A stretch of DNA of 64,000 nt, taken from contig JANXBU010000003.1 of the NCBI GenBank assembly GCA_025060505.1, positions 124,001 through 188,000 on the forward strand. Reading direction: 5' to 3'. The stretch comes from Candidatus Calescibacterium sp. (lineage in GTDB: Bacteria > Calescibacteriota > Calescibacteriia > Calescibacteriales > Calescibacteriaceae). Below are positions 17,994 through 26,985 of this stretch, one piece after another (the stretch's first letter is position 1; every line of letters begins with the position of its first letter). The notes beneath the pieces were generated by a model, which worked only from the letters and a program-made list of their open reading frames with translations, was not told the origin of the DNA and searched no databases. A program made the translations under genes and the position numbers.

Positions 17994-19424
17994 ATGGGTG
18001 CGAAGGTTTTACAACTACTTGGAACAGAATCTGATTCCGGAAAGACACAGATTCTTTCTGGATTAATAAGTATTTTTAGAGAGCATAGACCGTTTCCTTT
18101 CAAGGCTCAAAATATGTCTTTGAACTCCTATGTGAGTTCTGATAATGGTGAAATGGCTTTTGCACAGGCGTATCAGTCTATGGTTGCGGGTATTGAGCCG
18201 GTTTCTATTTCGAATCCAGTTTTGTTGAAACCTGTTGCCAGAAGTAGAACAGAAGTTATATTCTTGGGAAAAAGTTCCGGAATATTTGATGCCAAAAACT
18301 ACTGGTTTGAGATAAAGCCAGATCTCAAGGAAAGGGTTTTTTCAATTTTTGGTGATCTCGTTGCCCAAAAAGATTTGGTTTTTGTGGAGGGAGCTGGTAG
18401 TTGCTCTGAAGTAAATCTCAGGAAGAACGATTTTTCTAACTTATCCTTGGCTCGCAAATTTAATATACCATTCATACTTATAACAGATATAGAAAGGGGA
18501 GGAGTTTTTGCGAAGTTGATCGGAAGCTATGAGCTTATGACAAAGAAAGAGAGAGAACTTTTCTTGGGAATAATTATAAACAAAATGTCAGGTGATCCAG
18601 AAATTCTTAGAGAAGGTATAAAGTTCATACAAAAGAAAACCGGGAAAAAAGTTATAGGAGTTGTGCCTTATGATTTCAGTATAACTCTACCGGAGGAAGA
18701 TTCTATGGGGTTTTATAGGATCAAGAATCTTGAAAAGAGAAGAACTCAGAAAAAGGGAGTTTCTATAAAAGTTATTATGACAAGGTACATTTCAAATTTT
18801 TTTGATTTTTACCCGCTTGAAATTGATTCAAAATATAACGATCAGATAAATTTCTCTTTTGCGAGGTTTCCGGAGGAAATAGATGGGGCAGATGTAGTAA
18901 TACTTGCTGGTTCAAGAAATGTTTTCTACGATATTTACTTTCTTAGAGAATCAGGATTTTATGATAAGATAGTACAGGCTGTTAATAAAGGAAAATTTTT
19001 AATTGGTATATGTGGGGGATATGAGATGATGTTTGAAAAAATTCAAGATATATATGGAATTGAATCAAATGGTGAAACGGAGGGTTTTGGATTTTTCAAG
19101 GGAACCATAAGTTTTGAGAAAAACAAAAAGATTTTTTGGGAAAAGATCCATATTGATTCTCCTTGGTTTTCAGGGGAGATCAAAGGTTTTAATATAAGGC
19201 ATGGAACAGGAGAGTGGAATTTTCTTTCAAGAGATAATATTTTTGGAACATTTTTACATGGTATATTCTGGAATGATGTTTTCAGGGAAGGTTTATATAA
19301 TTATTTCGGAGTGGATTATACAAACAAATTTCCTCAGATGTTTGATATAGAGATCAAAAGGTGGAGTAATTTGATTTCAAACAATGTTGATATTGATTTT
19401 ATAAGAAAGGAGATTGGCTTGTAG
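17994..19424 (+). CDS. cobQ: Cobyric acid synthase
   Basis: Amidates cobyrinic acid a,c-diamide (adenosylated form) at four positions using glutamine and ATP. 476 residues, normal. The N-terminal dethiobiotin-synthetase-like domain has the modified P-loop GTESDSGKTQ at residue 9, FKAQNMSLNSYV and the EGAGSCSEVNL stretch. The C-terminal type-I glutamine amidotransferase has its nucleophile in GICGGYEM and a histidine in FLHGIFW. cobB lies 31 kb away, so the cobalamin genes are dispersed. No cobalamin riboswitch was seen upstream. Confidence 0.95.
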   Translation: MGAKVLQLLGTESDSGKTQILSGLISIFREHRPFPFKAQNMSLNSYVSSDNGEMAFAQAYQSMVAGIEPVSISNPVLLKPVARSRTEVIFLGKSSGIFDAKNYWFEIKPDLKERVFSIFGDLVAQKDLVFVEGAGSCSEVNLRKNDFSNLSLARKFNIPFILITDIERGGVFAKLIGSYELMTKKERELFLGIIINKMSGDPEILREGIKFIQKKTGKKVIGVVPYDFSITLPEEDSMGFYRIKNLEKRRTQKKGVSIKVIMTRYISNFFDFYPLEIDSKYNDQINFSFARFPEEIDGADVVILAGSRNVFYDIYFLRESGFYDKIVQAVNKGKFLIGICGGYEMMFEKIQDIYGIESNGETEGFGFFKGTISFEKNKKIFWEKIHIDSPWFSGEIKGFNIRHGTGEWNFLSRDNIFGTFLHGIFWNDVFREGLYNYFGVDYTNKFPQMFDIEIKRWSNLISNNVDIDFIRKEIGL

Positions 19425-19775
19425 AACTTGATCAATTCGGAACATTTTTCTTAATTATCGTTTTGGTTATGTCTTGAGCAATCTTGATTTGTTTTTCGGG
19501 GGATTTATGAAAACATGAAAATATGGTTCTACACTCTGTTACAAACATCAGGTAATTTTCAAAGATATTATATCATTCAAAAGCTAATTCAGGATGGGTT
19601 TATATACGGGATAATAAATTACTATAAAATACATTACTACGATGCGATATATTTGCACTATTTTAAAATCTGTCTTTTTACTCTGTTGAGAAGGTGTAGT
19701 ATTATCAGAGAGGAATATTAGATATATAATACAATATAACTCTGTGATTACAGAGATCTAATTTTTCTTGCGGAT
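19425..19775. other. Intergenic spacer, no recognisable gene
   Basis: 350 bp between convergent cobQ and the acyl-CoA dehydrogenase gene. A 68-codon open stretch exists, but it is rich in Tyr, Ile and Phe as expected from AT-rich noise, has no ribosome site and resembles nothing. No hairpin with a T-tract was found. Confidence 0.5.
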
Positions 19776-20963
19776 TTAGTATGATCTTGGAAGACCGAGT
19801 ATGTGCTCTGCTGTAAGGTTCAGTATCATTTCGTTTGATAGCGGTGCTGTTTTGAGAAGTCTTGCAGATTCCATAAGTAATATCAGATGATTGTCTTCGA
19901 GAAAACCTGCTCCTCCGAGGGTTTGTATTGCTCTATCAACGGCGGACATAAAAAGTTCGGCTGCAAGATATTTTGAAGAATTAGCGAGGAACATGACTTC
20001 CTGAGGAGGAACTTCGTTATCATAAGCCCAAGCTGCTTTGTATACTATAAGTCTTGTTGATTCTTGTCTTATTTTTATATCTGCCAGTGGATGCTGAATT
20101 GCTTGATATGCACCTATTGGTTTTGTTCCAAATACGACTCTTTCTTTTGCGTAATCAATTGCTTTTCTCAGGCAGTATTCACTTAGTCCAACTGCTGATG
20201 CACCAGCGAGTATTCTTTCCGGGTTTAGTCCGTTGAATAAAACCCATACTCCCTGATCTTCTTGTCCTATTATGTTCTCTGCGGGGACTTCAACATTTTC
20301 AAAATTCACAACACACTGGTTCATTCCTTCTATTCCACGTGTGTTCATTTTGGTTATAGTTATGCCTTTTGATTTCAGATCAACCAGAAATACGGAGAGT
20401 CCAAACATTTTAGGTAATCCTTTTTTCTCTACTTCTTGGTAAGGTGTTGTTCTTGTTATGAGCATTATATAGTCTGCCACATCTGCACCTGTTATCCATA
20501 CCTTTTCGCCATTTATTACATAGTATCCATTTTTCTTTGAAGCTATGGTTTTTATTCTGAAAGTATTTGATCCGGCTTCTGCTTCGGTTACGCCAAGAGC
20601 ACATTTTATTTTTCCTTCAACGGTGGCTGATAGGAATCTTCTTTTAAGTTCTTCGCTTCCATTTCTTATAACACAAGATTGAGCACATATAGTTAGAATA
20701 AAAAGTGCGTTACCTATCGCGTTTTTCGCAAGCTCCTCTGTTATTATTGTTGCTCCAAGTAGCCCAAGACCGCTACCCCCATACTGAGTTGGGACTATTG
20801 CACCAAGAAGTCCAGCAGCTGTTAATTCATCCCATATTTCATAAACGAACTCTCTTTTCTTTATTTTCTCAAAAATATAGTTTCTTTTGCCTTCAAGATT
20901 TTTTCTTATTTTATCTGCTGTTTCTTTTACCATCTGAATTTCCGGCCCGATAGAGAAATCCAT
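19776..20963 (-). CDS. Acyl-CoA dehydrogenase
   Basis: FAD flavoenzyme of 395 residues catalysing alpha-beta dehydrogenation of acyl-CoA; electrons go to an electron-transfer flavoprotein. Family blocks are present: GGSGLGLLGATII, CALGVTEAEAGS, the flavin-binding WITGAD, and the C-terminal QTLGGAGFLEDNHL. Chain-length specificity cannot be read. The start has a strong AGGAGGT site. A 12-bp perfect palindrome lies 66 bp upstream. Other acyl-CoA-related genes (enoyl-CoA hydratase at 48 kb, MFE-2-like SDR at 62 kb) are elsewhere in the window, suggesting fatty-acid or branched-acid breakdown by dispersed genes. Confidence 0.9.
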   Translation of the reverse strand: MDFSIGPEIQMVKETADKIRKNLEGKRNYIFEKIKKREFVYEIWDELTAAGLLGAIVPTQYGGSGLGLLGATIITEELAKNAIGNALFILTICAQSCVIRNGSEELKRRFLSATVEGKIKCALGVTEAEAGSNTFRIKTIASKKNGYYVINGEKVWITGADVADYIMLITRTTPYQEVEKKGLPKMFGLSVFLVDLKSKGITITKMNTRGIEGMNQCVVNFENVEVPAENIIGQEDQGVWVLFNGLNPERILAGASAVGLSEYCLRKAIDYAKERVVFGTKPIGAYQAIQHPLADIKIRQESTRLIVYKAAWAYDNEVPPQEVMFLANSSKYLAAELFMSAVDRAIQTLGGAGFLEDNHLILLMESARLLKTAPLSNEMILNLTAEHILGLPRSY

Positions 20964-21028
20964 TTTTTTACCTCCTTTTATATAAATCTTATTGAATAAA
21001 GTTGTCGGATAAAAAACTCAAAAAAATT

Positions 21029-21040
21029 GAACAATTGTTC
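21029..21040. promoter_or_regulatory. Perfect palindrome upstream of acyl-CoA dehydrogenase
   Basis: GAACAATTGTTC is a 12-bp perfect palindrome between the divergent acyl-CoA dehydrogenase and small CPYC genes, 66 bp from the former. TetR-type regulators of acyl-CoA genes bind comparable palindromes, so an operator is plausible. Confidence 0.4.
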
Positions 21041-21139
21041 GAAAAAAGTTTTCTTCCAAGACTGTGTTTATCAAAATGGAAAAAAGTTTGAAATTTGAAA
21101 AAGTACTGCAATGCAAAAATTGAATTAAATTTGTAATAG

Positions 21140-21346
21140 ATGAAATTTGTATATAATTTATTTGAATATCTTATTGGTCATTTAGATTTTTTTGCTTGTC
21201 CGTACTGTGCAGCTGATAATGCTGCCAGAAGTAATTCATCTATAACAGAGACTATTTTAACTGGTGCAGGTGTTCTTGTTCTTTTTCTATTTGCGGGAGG
21301 TTTTATTCTCTTCTATACTGTTGGTATGGTAAGAAAAAAATCTTGA
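21140..21346 (+). CDS. Small single-pass membrane protein with CPYC motif
   Basis: 68 residues. An N-terminal hydrophobic or amphipathic stretch leads to FFACPYCAADNAARSN near residue 20. A strong transmembrane helix (about 38-60, TGAGVLVLFLFAGGFILFY) and a basic end (RKKS) follow. The layout (short leader, ACPxC, one helix, positive C-terminus) recalls tiny proteins found beside cytochrome oxidase or cytochrome c biogenesis genes, but no such genes are adjacent. The CPYC could be a redox-active or metal/heme-linked site facing the periplasm. TAAATT ends 8 nt before the ATG, matching the leaderless pattern and supporting expression. Two large membrane coiled-coil genes follow 100 bp downstream. 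Confidence 0.6.
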   Translation: MKFVYNLFEYLIGHLDFFACPYCAADNAARSNSSITETILTGAGVLVLFLFAGGFILFYTVGMVRKKS

Positions 21347-21431
21347 TATAAGAAAAAATAGATGTATGTGTTATATTTGTGTTATGTAAAGTTTTTCTTG
21401 ATTAACATACTAATAACTCTTTTCAGATGAT

Positions 21432-21437
21432 TATAAT
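21432..21437 (+). promoter_or_regulatory. -10 box, leaderless promoter of the membrane coiled-coil pair
   Basis: Consensus TATAAT 9 nt before ATG 21447; no Shine-Dalgarno sequence in between. Confidence 0.62.
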
Positions 21438-21446
21438 TTACTTTAT

Positions 21447-23192
21447 ATGAAATATATTCAGTATTTTTCCTTACCTTTTGCAAGATTTTTATCAAAATCT
21501 CTCGCTATTCTTCTGTTTGGTATAATATCTCCGGATAATTTTATTTATGTTCTTTACCTTTTCATCTTGTTTTTAATTGAGGGTTTCCTGATGCTAAGGT
21601 TCAGGATGCAGTGGGGGGTTGTACTTATTATTTTGTTTTCTTCTATATTCTCATATTTAGTTCCATTGTCTGTGAAAACTTTTTCTATTTTTATTGTTTT
21701 CTTAGCGTCTGATATACCTTCTGTTTTAGCTTACTTTAACAGAGTGGTATTTGTTGCAGTTTTAACTCCGGGTTTTTTATTCTTCTTTCTAAATCTTCCT
21801 TCAGTACTTTTCACTATGGATGTTGTAAGCGGGAAGATCAAACCTTATCCTGATACTGATGAAAGGATCGATTTTATAAAACTTGATAAATTAGGTGATC
21901 CAACAGATCTTGGTAAAATAACTTTTCAGGATTCGGAGTTTATTGCAAAGTTTGCATACGGTAAAGATTTCTTTATGTTCAGGGCCGTTCCTATTGATGA
22001 TACAAACATTGTAGTTATATCTATACTATCTGCTATTTCGGTTTTTTTTCTGGGAATATATATTTCTCGTTATATAGCGGAAAGGAAAAAAGTAAAAGCA
22101 GAGTTTCAGAAAAATTTTGGTATTTCTCAGGAGAGAATTTCAGATTTTGGAGATATAGATAGTAAATCAGCTTATGTTGATTATCTCAGGGAATCTCTCA
22201 TAAGAGTAAGAGAAAATTTGAAGAAGGAAATAGATGAAATAGAGAAATATGAGAAAATTTTTTCTAAATTTGGATCATCGAAGACAAAGATAGTTGATCA
22301 TTCTGAAAGATATGTATCGGAGATAAATAATTTTTTTAGGGAAGCTCTTAACAAAATAAGAATTAAGAGAGATTATTCAAACTTGCCGTACAAAATTTTG
22401 GAAGTCATATCTTTACTCGAAGATATTCTGTTGCTTTCAAAGACAATTCTATTTAATATTTCTAGTTTTAAAGAGAGAATTGTTTACTATGACAGAACTA
22501 TATCTCAGAACTTTCGTGAATTTGAAAATTTTTTCCATGAAATTTTTTCTCCTCTTGGAGGTATAGAGAATCAGGTATTATCTTTGAAATCTTTTATAGG
22601 CGGTAAAGTTTCAGATCATTATGATGAGATCTTTAAAAAGTGCGATGAAGTTATACTAAATCTCAGGGATTTTTTGAAAAATCTTGGTGAAATATATGAA
22701 AGTTTTCATATACTGCACCTGAATTCACAGGTTAGAGCCCATAAGATAAGAGATAAGGTCCCAAGTTTTGAGGTTGTCCCACATGCTATATATATGATGC
22801 TTGATAAAATGAAAGAACTTATGTCAAACATAGAATCTGAACTAAATTCGTTCGAAGCCTTGGTTCAGGAACTTAAAAAACCTTATATGGAAGCCTCTTC
22901 CTTGAATTTCAATGAAGTTTCATTGGCTATATCTGATGTGAAGTCTTCTTTGGAAAATATAATTTCTTCTCTAAGTTCTATCAGATCTTCTTTTGTAAGC
23001 AATATCAAATCTACTGTTGCTGTTCTTATTGAGTTCGAGAATTCTATATTCGCTCTCTCTAATTTATTTTCTTCTATGCTTTATGAAATGAGGAGTATCT
23101 ACAACTCTGTTTCGTATGCTGTATCACAGGTATATTCCGAGAAGGAAAAAATTAGTAAGTATCTTACCAAAGTGGAGGAGGAAAGCACATGA
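21447..23192 (+). CDS. Membrane protein with long coiled coil, chemoreceptor-like topology
   Basis: 581 residues, no family recognised with certainty. About five hydrophobic helices occupy residues 10-122. A roughly 65-residue loop domain (about 123-188) and a final transmembrane helix (about 188-210) follow, then a basic stop-transfer and 370 residues of helical heptads. At 414-450 the heptads are interrupted by IYESFHILHLNSQVRAHKI and a SFEVVPHAI element. These align by eye with the tip of methyl-accepting chemoreceptors (NLLALNAAIEAARAGE, then GFAVVADEV). The usual E/R contacts for CheA/CheW are not conserved. The stop overlaps the next gene by 4 bp. A degenerate receptor or scaffold is the best guess. 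Confidence 0.6.
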   Translation: MKYIQYFSLPFARFLSKSLAILLFGIISPDNFIYVLYLFILFLIEGFLMLRFRMQWGVVLIILFSSIFSYLVPLSVKTFSIFIVFLASDIPSVLAYFNRVVFVAVLTPGFLFFFLNLPSVLFTMDVVSGKIKPYPDTDERIDFIKLDKLGDPTDLGKITFQDSEFIAKFAYGKDFFMFRAVPIDDTNIVVISILSAISVFFLGIYISRYIAERKKVKAEFQKNFGISQERISDFGDIDSKSAYVDYLRESLIRVRENLKKEIDEIEKYEKIFSKFGSSKTKIVDHSERYVSEINNFFREALNKIRIKRDYSNLPYKILEVISLLEDILLLSKTILFNISSFKERIVYYDRTISQNFREFENFFHEIFSPLGGIENQVLSLKSFIGGKVSDHYDEIFKKCDEVILNLRDFLKNLGEIYESFHILHLNSQVRAHKIRDKVPSFEVVPHAIYMMLDKMKELMSNIESELNSFEALVQELKKPYMEASSLNFNEVSLAISDVKSSLENIISSLSSIRSSFVSNIKSTVAVLIEFENSIFALSNLFSSMLYEMRSIYNSVSYAVSQVYSEKEKISKYLTKVEEEST

Positions 23193-24763
23193 TGGAAGAA
23201 AGGACAAGCAGATTATATAGTTATTTTATCAGAAGTATTGTTCCAGTTCTACCAATTATACCTATGATCTTTCTCCCAAAGGTTGATAATCTTTTGTACT
23301 ATATATCTATTACATTTTTGCTTTTTTTATTCTTTGCTGTTTCCTTTATTTTGATAAGATTTGATAATCTGTTGCTTTTCGGAATTTTTATATTTTTGTA
23401 TTTCTTCGTTTTAGGTCTGATATTTTTGAGTTTTTGGATCACAAAAATGCATTTAACTTTTATAGTTATTCTTATGATTTCTCTTCTGGTTCTATCTATT
23501 TTAGCTTCATTTTTTGTTTGTATCTATGTTTATCCTCCTTTAGGTAGGATGCGAACCTCGAATCAAACAGAAGTCTACTCAAGATTTGAACAAGATCAAC
23601 AAGAAGAAAAAAGTAGTTTGGATTCAGAAATATCATATTTGAAAAGCAACTTTTCTATAATATCAGATGATATAAGTGGTTCAGTTGAACCAAGATTGAA
23701 ATCTCTTCTGGACTCTCTGGATCAGGCTAAGAAAGACATAGAGAATGCGTATCATAAATATATCAATCTATCTATGCATATTTCAGAATTATATGATATT
23801 TTAAATTTTATGAAGAATAAGCTTAGCTACTCCTTAAATCCTATAAAGAGAACTATATCTATACTTGCGAAATACTCTGATAGTTTTTCAAATTTCAATT
23901 TATCTGTAGATAAAATAAAATACTTCTCTTTCTCTCCAAGCTACATTGAAATGTATAAAAGTAATATAGAGGAACTTCGTGAAAGGACTAAAAGATTGGA
24001 ATCTGTATTGGAATATATATCTAGTTTTGCAAAAGATTCAAATTCTGAGACCAAAGATCTAAATCTATATTTTCTTATCTTTTCGATAAAGCCTTCTATT
24101 TTAGAATTTCTAAGAATTCACTATAGCTCTTATGTTGTTTCTCTCAAAACGGTTCAGATAGCAAGTACATCTGGAAGTAGTTTTGTGAGGAAATCCCTTC
24201 TTGCAATAATACAAGATATAGATAGTCTATCTTTTAAGTTGAACGTACAGCTAACCAATGTTCTTCAAGCTTTCTCTGAGTTTGAACCTTACTTATCTTT
24301 GTTTGAGTTAAGATTGGGAGAAAATCTCAAAAGATCTACTTGGCTTAAATCGAGTATACGCCGTTTGAGAGATATATATTATGGTTCTATTTCAAAAAGA
24401 TTACCGGTTTTCGAAGACAAATTCTTGAACATTTCAGAAATGTTTATTTCCGGAGGCTCATTTCAGGATATAGAGCAGATAAAGTCAGAAGCAGAAGGAT
24501 TTGTAGATAGGTTTGAAAAGCTAAAAATTTTCGTTTCATCAATGCTTTCTGACTTCGTTGAAATGGAAAAAGAATTTGAGAATATTCCAAAAGAGATAGA
24601 TATTGTTATTTCTGGTTTGCAAAAATACAAAGTCATAGTTGATGACACAATTTCAAAAATTGATAAATTAAGAAAAGATATCCCCCGTGTTCCACAAGAA
24701 ATTCTAACTTCAAAAAGAGTGCTTTCTGATATAAATAAGTTCCTTTCAGAAACAATGATTTGA
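23189..24763 (+). CDS. Membrane protein with long coiled coil, partner of the preceding gene
   Basis: 524 residues, not recognised. Four hydrophobic helices lie in residues 10-115 (for example ITFLLFLFFAVSFILI, LTFIVILMISLLVLS), then a long Ser/Lys/Glu-rich helical region. Around residues 308-350 the stretch SYVVSLKTVQIASTSGSSFV, followed by LLAIIQDIDSLS, sits where a helical hairpin tip would be and faintly recalls a chemoreceptor tip, more degenerate than in its neighbour. The start overlaps the preceding stop (ATGA), with GGAGGAGG just upstream inside that gene, so the two are translationally coupled and probably form a heteromer. Topology predicts a cytoplasmic coiled coil. Function unknown. 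Confidence 0.6.
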   Translation: MMEERTSRLYSYFIRSIVPVLPIIPMIFLPKVDNLLYYISITFLLFLFFAVSFILIRFDNLLLFGIFIFLYFFVLGLIFLSFWITKMHLTFIVILMISLLVLSILASFFVCIYVYPPLGRMRTSNQTEVYSRFEQDQQEEKSSLDSEISYLKSNFSIISDDISGSVEPRLKSLLDSLDQAKKDIENAYHKYINLSMHISELYDILNFMKNKLSYSLNPIKRTISILAKYSDSFSNFNLSVDKIKYFSFSPSYIEMYKSNIEELRERTKRLESVLEYISSFAKDSNSETKDLNLYFLIFSIKPSILEFLRIHYSSYVVSLKTVQIASTSGSSFVRKSLLAIIQDIDSLSFKLNVQLTNVLQAFSEFEPYLSLFELRLGENLKRSTWLKSSIRRLRDIYYGSISKRLPVFEDKFLNISEMFISGGSFQDIEQIKSEAEGFVDRFEKLKIFVSSMLSDFVEMEKEFENIPKEIDIVISGLQKYKVIVDDTISKIDKLRKDIPRVPQEILTSKRVLSDINKFLSETMI

Positions 24764-24830
24764 TCGCAAGTTACGAGGGATTTGATTCAAATTTATACTT
24801 GTGATAGAACAAAATCAAATTAGTAATTCA

Positions 24831-24836
24831 TAAAAT
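24831..24836 (+). promoter_or_regulatory. -10 box, leaderless promoter of the GH31 gene
   Basis: TAAAAT 7 nt before ATG 24844, with no ribosome site. Confidence 0.6.
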
Positions 24837-24843
24837 TTTTCGT

Positions 24844-26943
24844 ATGAGAAATGTATTCAAATTATTTTTAATTCATCTGATTTCTGCTTCAATATTTATT
24901 TCTTGTAGTAAGGAATCAAGTACAGAAAATGAAGTAATTCAAAGGTTCAAAGAGATCTCATATGGTAAATCTAAGTTGAGCTTTACAGAATTTGCTAGAA
25001 TGGGAGGATATCAGGATATTCAGGAGACAGAACTTGAAAGATTCACATCTAAGTTTTCAGATTTTCCTTTTGAAAGAGATGATGAGAAAAATTATATAAG
25101 GTTTAGAGTTAAACTCAAAGATATTTCTTTTGACTATAGAAACGACGTTCTGCCATTTGCTGAAATATCTGCTGTTTGTGAAGATGGAGAGAGATTCTTT
25201 GGTTTTGGTGAATGGGCTGATTATGCAGATGCAACGGGATTGAAAAGGGAAATTTGGACACAAGAACAGCACGCTGGAAGAGGAGATGATCAGCTGACAC
25301 CATTTCCTTTTGACAGAATAACAACTTACTTTCCCGTACCATTTTTTATATCCTCTGAAAATTATGCTTTCTTCGTTTCAGGATATTCAAGAATGGAGTT
25401 TTCCATGTGCCAAAATGAAAAAATATGGAAGGTTAAAGTTTTTTCAGATGATTTTGAGTTCTTTATATTCACGTGGGATAAACAACCAACAGAAGCAATA
25501 GAGAAATTTACCTCAATTGTTGGAAGACAAAAAACTCCTCCTATATGGGTTTTTGGTAATTGGACTGATCAGGTTCTCGGACAACAGGAAGTTTATAATA
25601 CTGCTGTTTGGTTCAGGCAAAATAAAATCCCTGTTTCTGTGATATGGACAGAAGATTGGGCAGGAGGAGTTTGGAGGATTCCAGATACCATATACTCAAT
25701 AGCTGGTTGGGATATAGAGGAGGATAAAAATTTATATCCAGATATAAAACAGCTTTCCTCAGATCTAAGAAATCTCGGTTTCAAGTTTCTTGGTTATTTT
25801 CATACTTTTTTGGCGGTTGACAAAAAGTTTTATCCACAGGCTCTGACTTATGGGATACTTTTGAAAGATAAAAATGGTAATGTAAGGAAATATTTCCATC
25901 CTGTTGAGGGCGAAACAACGCTTCTTGATCTACTTAATCCAAGAACATATGAAGTTATGAATGACATTATGAAAATGAAAGCGGGTTTGGGTTTTTCTGG
26001 ATGGATGGCGGACTTTGGTGAGTGGGTGACACCGGATCTTGTATCCTACGATGGAAAGACCGGATGGGAATTTCATAATTTATATCCTTACCTGTGGGCT
26101 AAGCTCAATAGAGAATTCTGGGAAAAATATCAGCCAGATGGAGATTTCGTTTTCTTTTCCCGTTCTGGTTTTACTGGCTCTTGGGTTTTTTCTCCGGTTG
26201 TTTGGCAGGGGGATCAAAATACTTCTTTTGAAAGGTTTGACGGTCTTGGTTCAATAATCCCTTCAATGACATCTATTGGTATCGCAGGGGTAGCAAATGT
26301 TGGACCAGATATAGCAGGTTATACAACTCTTCTTGGGAGTCCTGCTAGCAAAGAACTTTACATAAGATGGACATCGATATGTGCTTTTGTTCCGGTTTTT
26401 AGAACTCATCATGGAACAACTCCTCTTCTGAACTGGCGATTTGATAAAGATAGTGAAACAACAGAGCTATTTCGTTTTTATGCAACAGAACATATGAAAA
26501 TTGTTCCCTATATCTACAAGTTATCAAAGCTCGCTGAGGAAAAAGGATTACCCGCCGTAAGACACCTGTTTTTGGAATATCCAGATGTGGTAAGATATCT
26601 ACCGGAGAAAATAGAAGTTATAGAGCAGCAGTTTTTACTTGGCGATTCTATTTTAGTTATACCAATAGTTGAGAAGGGTAAAGATACTCGTGAAGCTTTC
26701 TTACCACCAGGAAAATGGGTTGATTACTTTTCACCTCAACAGGAATACGATGGAGGATCTGATGGTAAGTTTTTAGAGTTCAAGATTCCTCTTGGAAAAA
26801 TTGTAGTTCTTGTCAAAAAGGGTAGTTGTATTGAAATTTTCGAACCTGTGCCTCATACTCTTGTTCGAATTTCACAGGATATAAAGAATCAATATGGCAT
26901 TTTGGATATTGATGATGTATCTGTGAAGCGGCTTTGTTTTTGA
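24844..26943 (+). CDS. GH31 glycoside hydrolase, predicted lipoprotein
   Basis: 699 residues. A signal peptide ends in FISCSK, a lipobox-like cysteine near residue 21, so it is probably an envelope-anchored enzyme. The beta-sandwich and TIM-barrel show GH31 features: the nucleophile region SGWMADFGEW near residue 385 and an acid/base region VWQGDQNTSFERFDGLGS near residue 460. ADFGEW with a GDQ acid/base resembles the YihQ (sulfoquinovosidase) and related alpha-glucosidase subgroup. However, the residues that read the sulfonate could not be confirmed, so substrate is open among alpha-glucosides, xylosides and sulfoquinovosides. It may supply maltodextrin-type sugars, fitting the phosphorylase at 13.5 kb. 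Confidence 0.85.
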   Translation: MRNVFKLFLIHLISASIFISCSKESSTENEVIQRFKEISYGKSKLSFTEFARMGGYQDIQETELERFTSKFSDFPFERDDEKNYIRFRVKLKDISFDYRNDVLPFAEISAVCEDGERFFGFGEWADYADATGLKREIWTQEQHAGRGDDQLTPFPFDRITTYFPVPFFISSENYAFFVSGYSRMEFSMCQNEKIWKVKVFSDDFEFFIFTWDKQPTEAIEKFTSIVGRQKTPPIWVFGNWTDQVLGQQEVYNTAVWFRQNKIPVSVIWTEDWAGGVWRIPDTIYSIAGWDIEEDKNLYPDIKQLSSDLRNLGFKFLGYFHTFLAVDKKFYPQALTYGILLKDKNGNVRKYFHPVEGETTLLDLLNPRTYEVMNDIMKMKAGLGFSGWMADFGEWVTPDLVSYDGKTGWEFHNLYPYLWAKLNREFWEKYQPDGDFVFFSRSGFTGSWVFSPVVWQGDQNTSFERFDGLGSIIPSMTSIGIAGVANVGPDIAGYTTLLGSPASKELYIRWTSICAFVPVFRTHHGTTPLLNWRFDKDSETTELFRFYATEHMKIVPYIYKLSKLAEEKGLPAVRHLFLEYPDVVRYLPEKIEVIEQQFLLGDSILVIPIVEKGKDTREAFLPPGKWVDYFSPQQEYDGGSDGKFLEFKIPLGKIVVLVKKGSCIEIFEPVPHTLVRISQDIKNQYGILDIDDVSVKRLCF

Positions 26944-26985
26944 TTTTAAGCTGTTGTATGTATTTCAGGTTTGTTTTGAGCTGTT

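Noticed and set aside
17994-19424. Cobalamin riboswitch before cobQ or cobB
   Set aside because: No B12-box-like sequence or extended leader is present; both genes start close to their apparent promoters.
39-19668. Shared 14-mer GCACTATTTTAAAA at 39-52 and 19655-19668
   Set aside because: In AT-rich DNA of this length many 14-base matches are expected by chance; the flanks do not match and no common gene context exists.
19515-19721. 68-codon open frame after cobQ
   Set aside because: Rich in Tyr/Ile/Phe as expected from AT-rich noise; no ribosome site, no -10 box at the usual spacing, no family resemblance.
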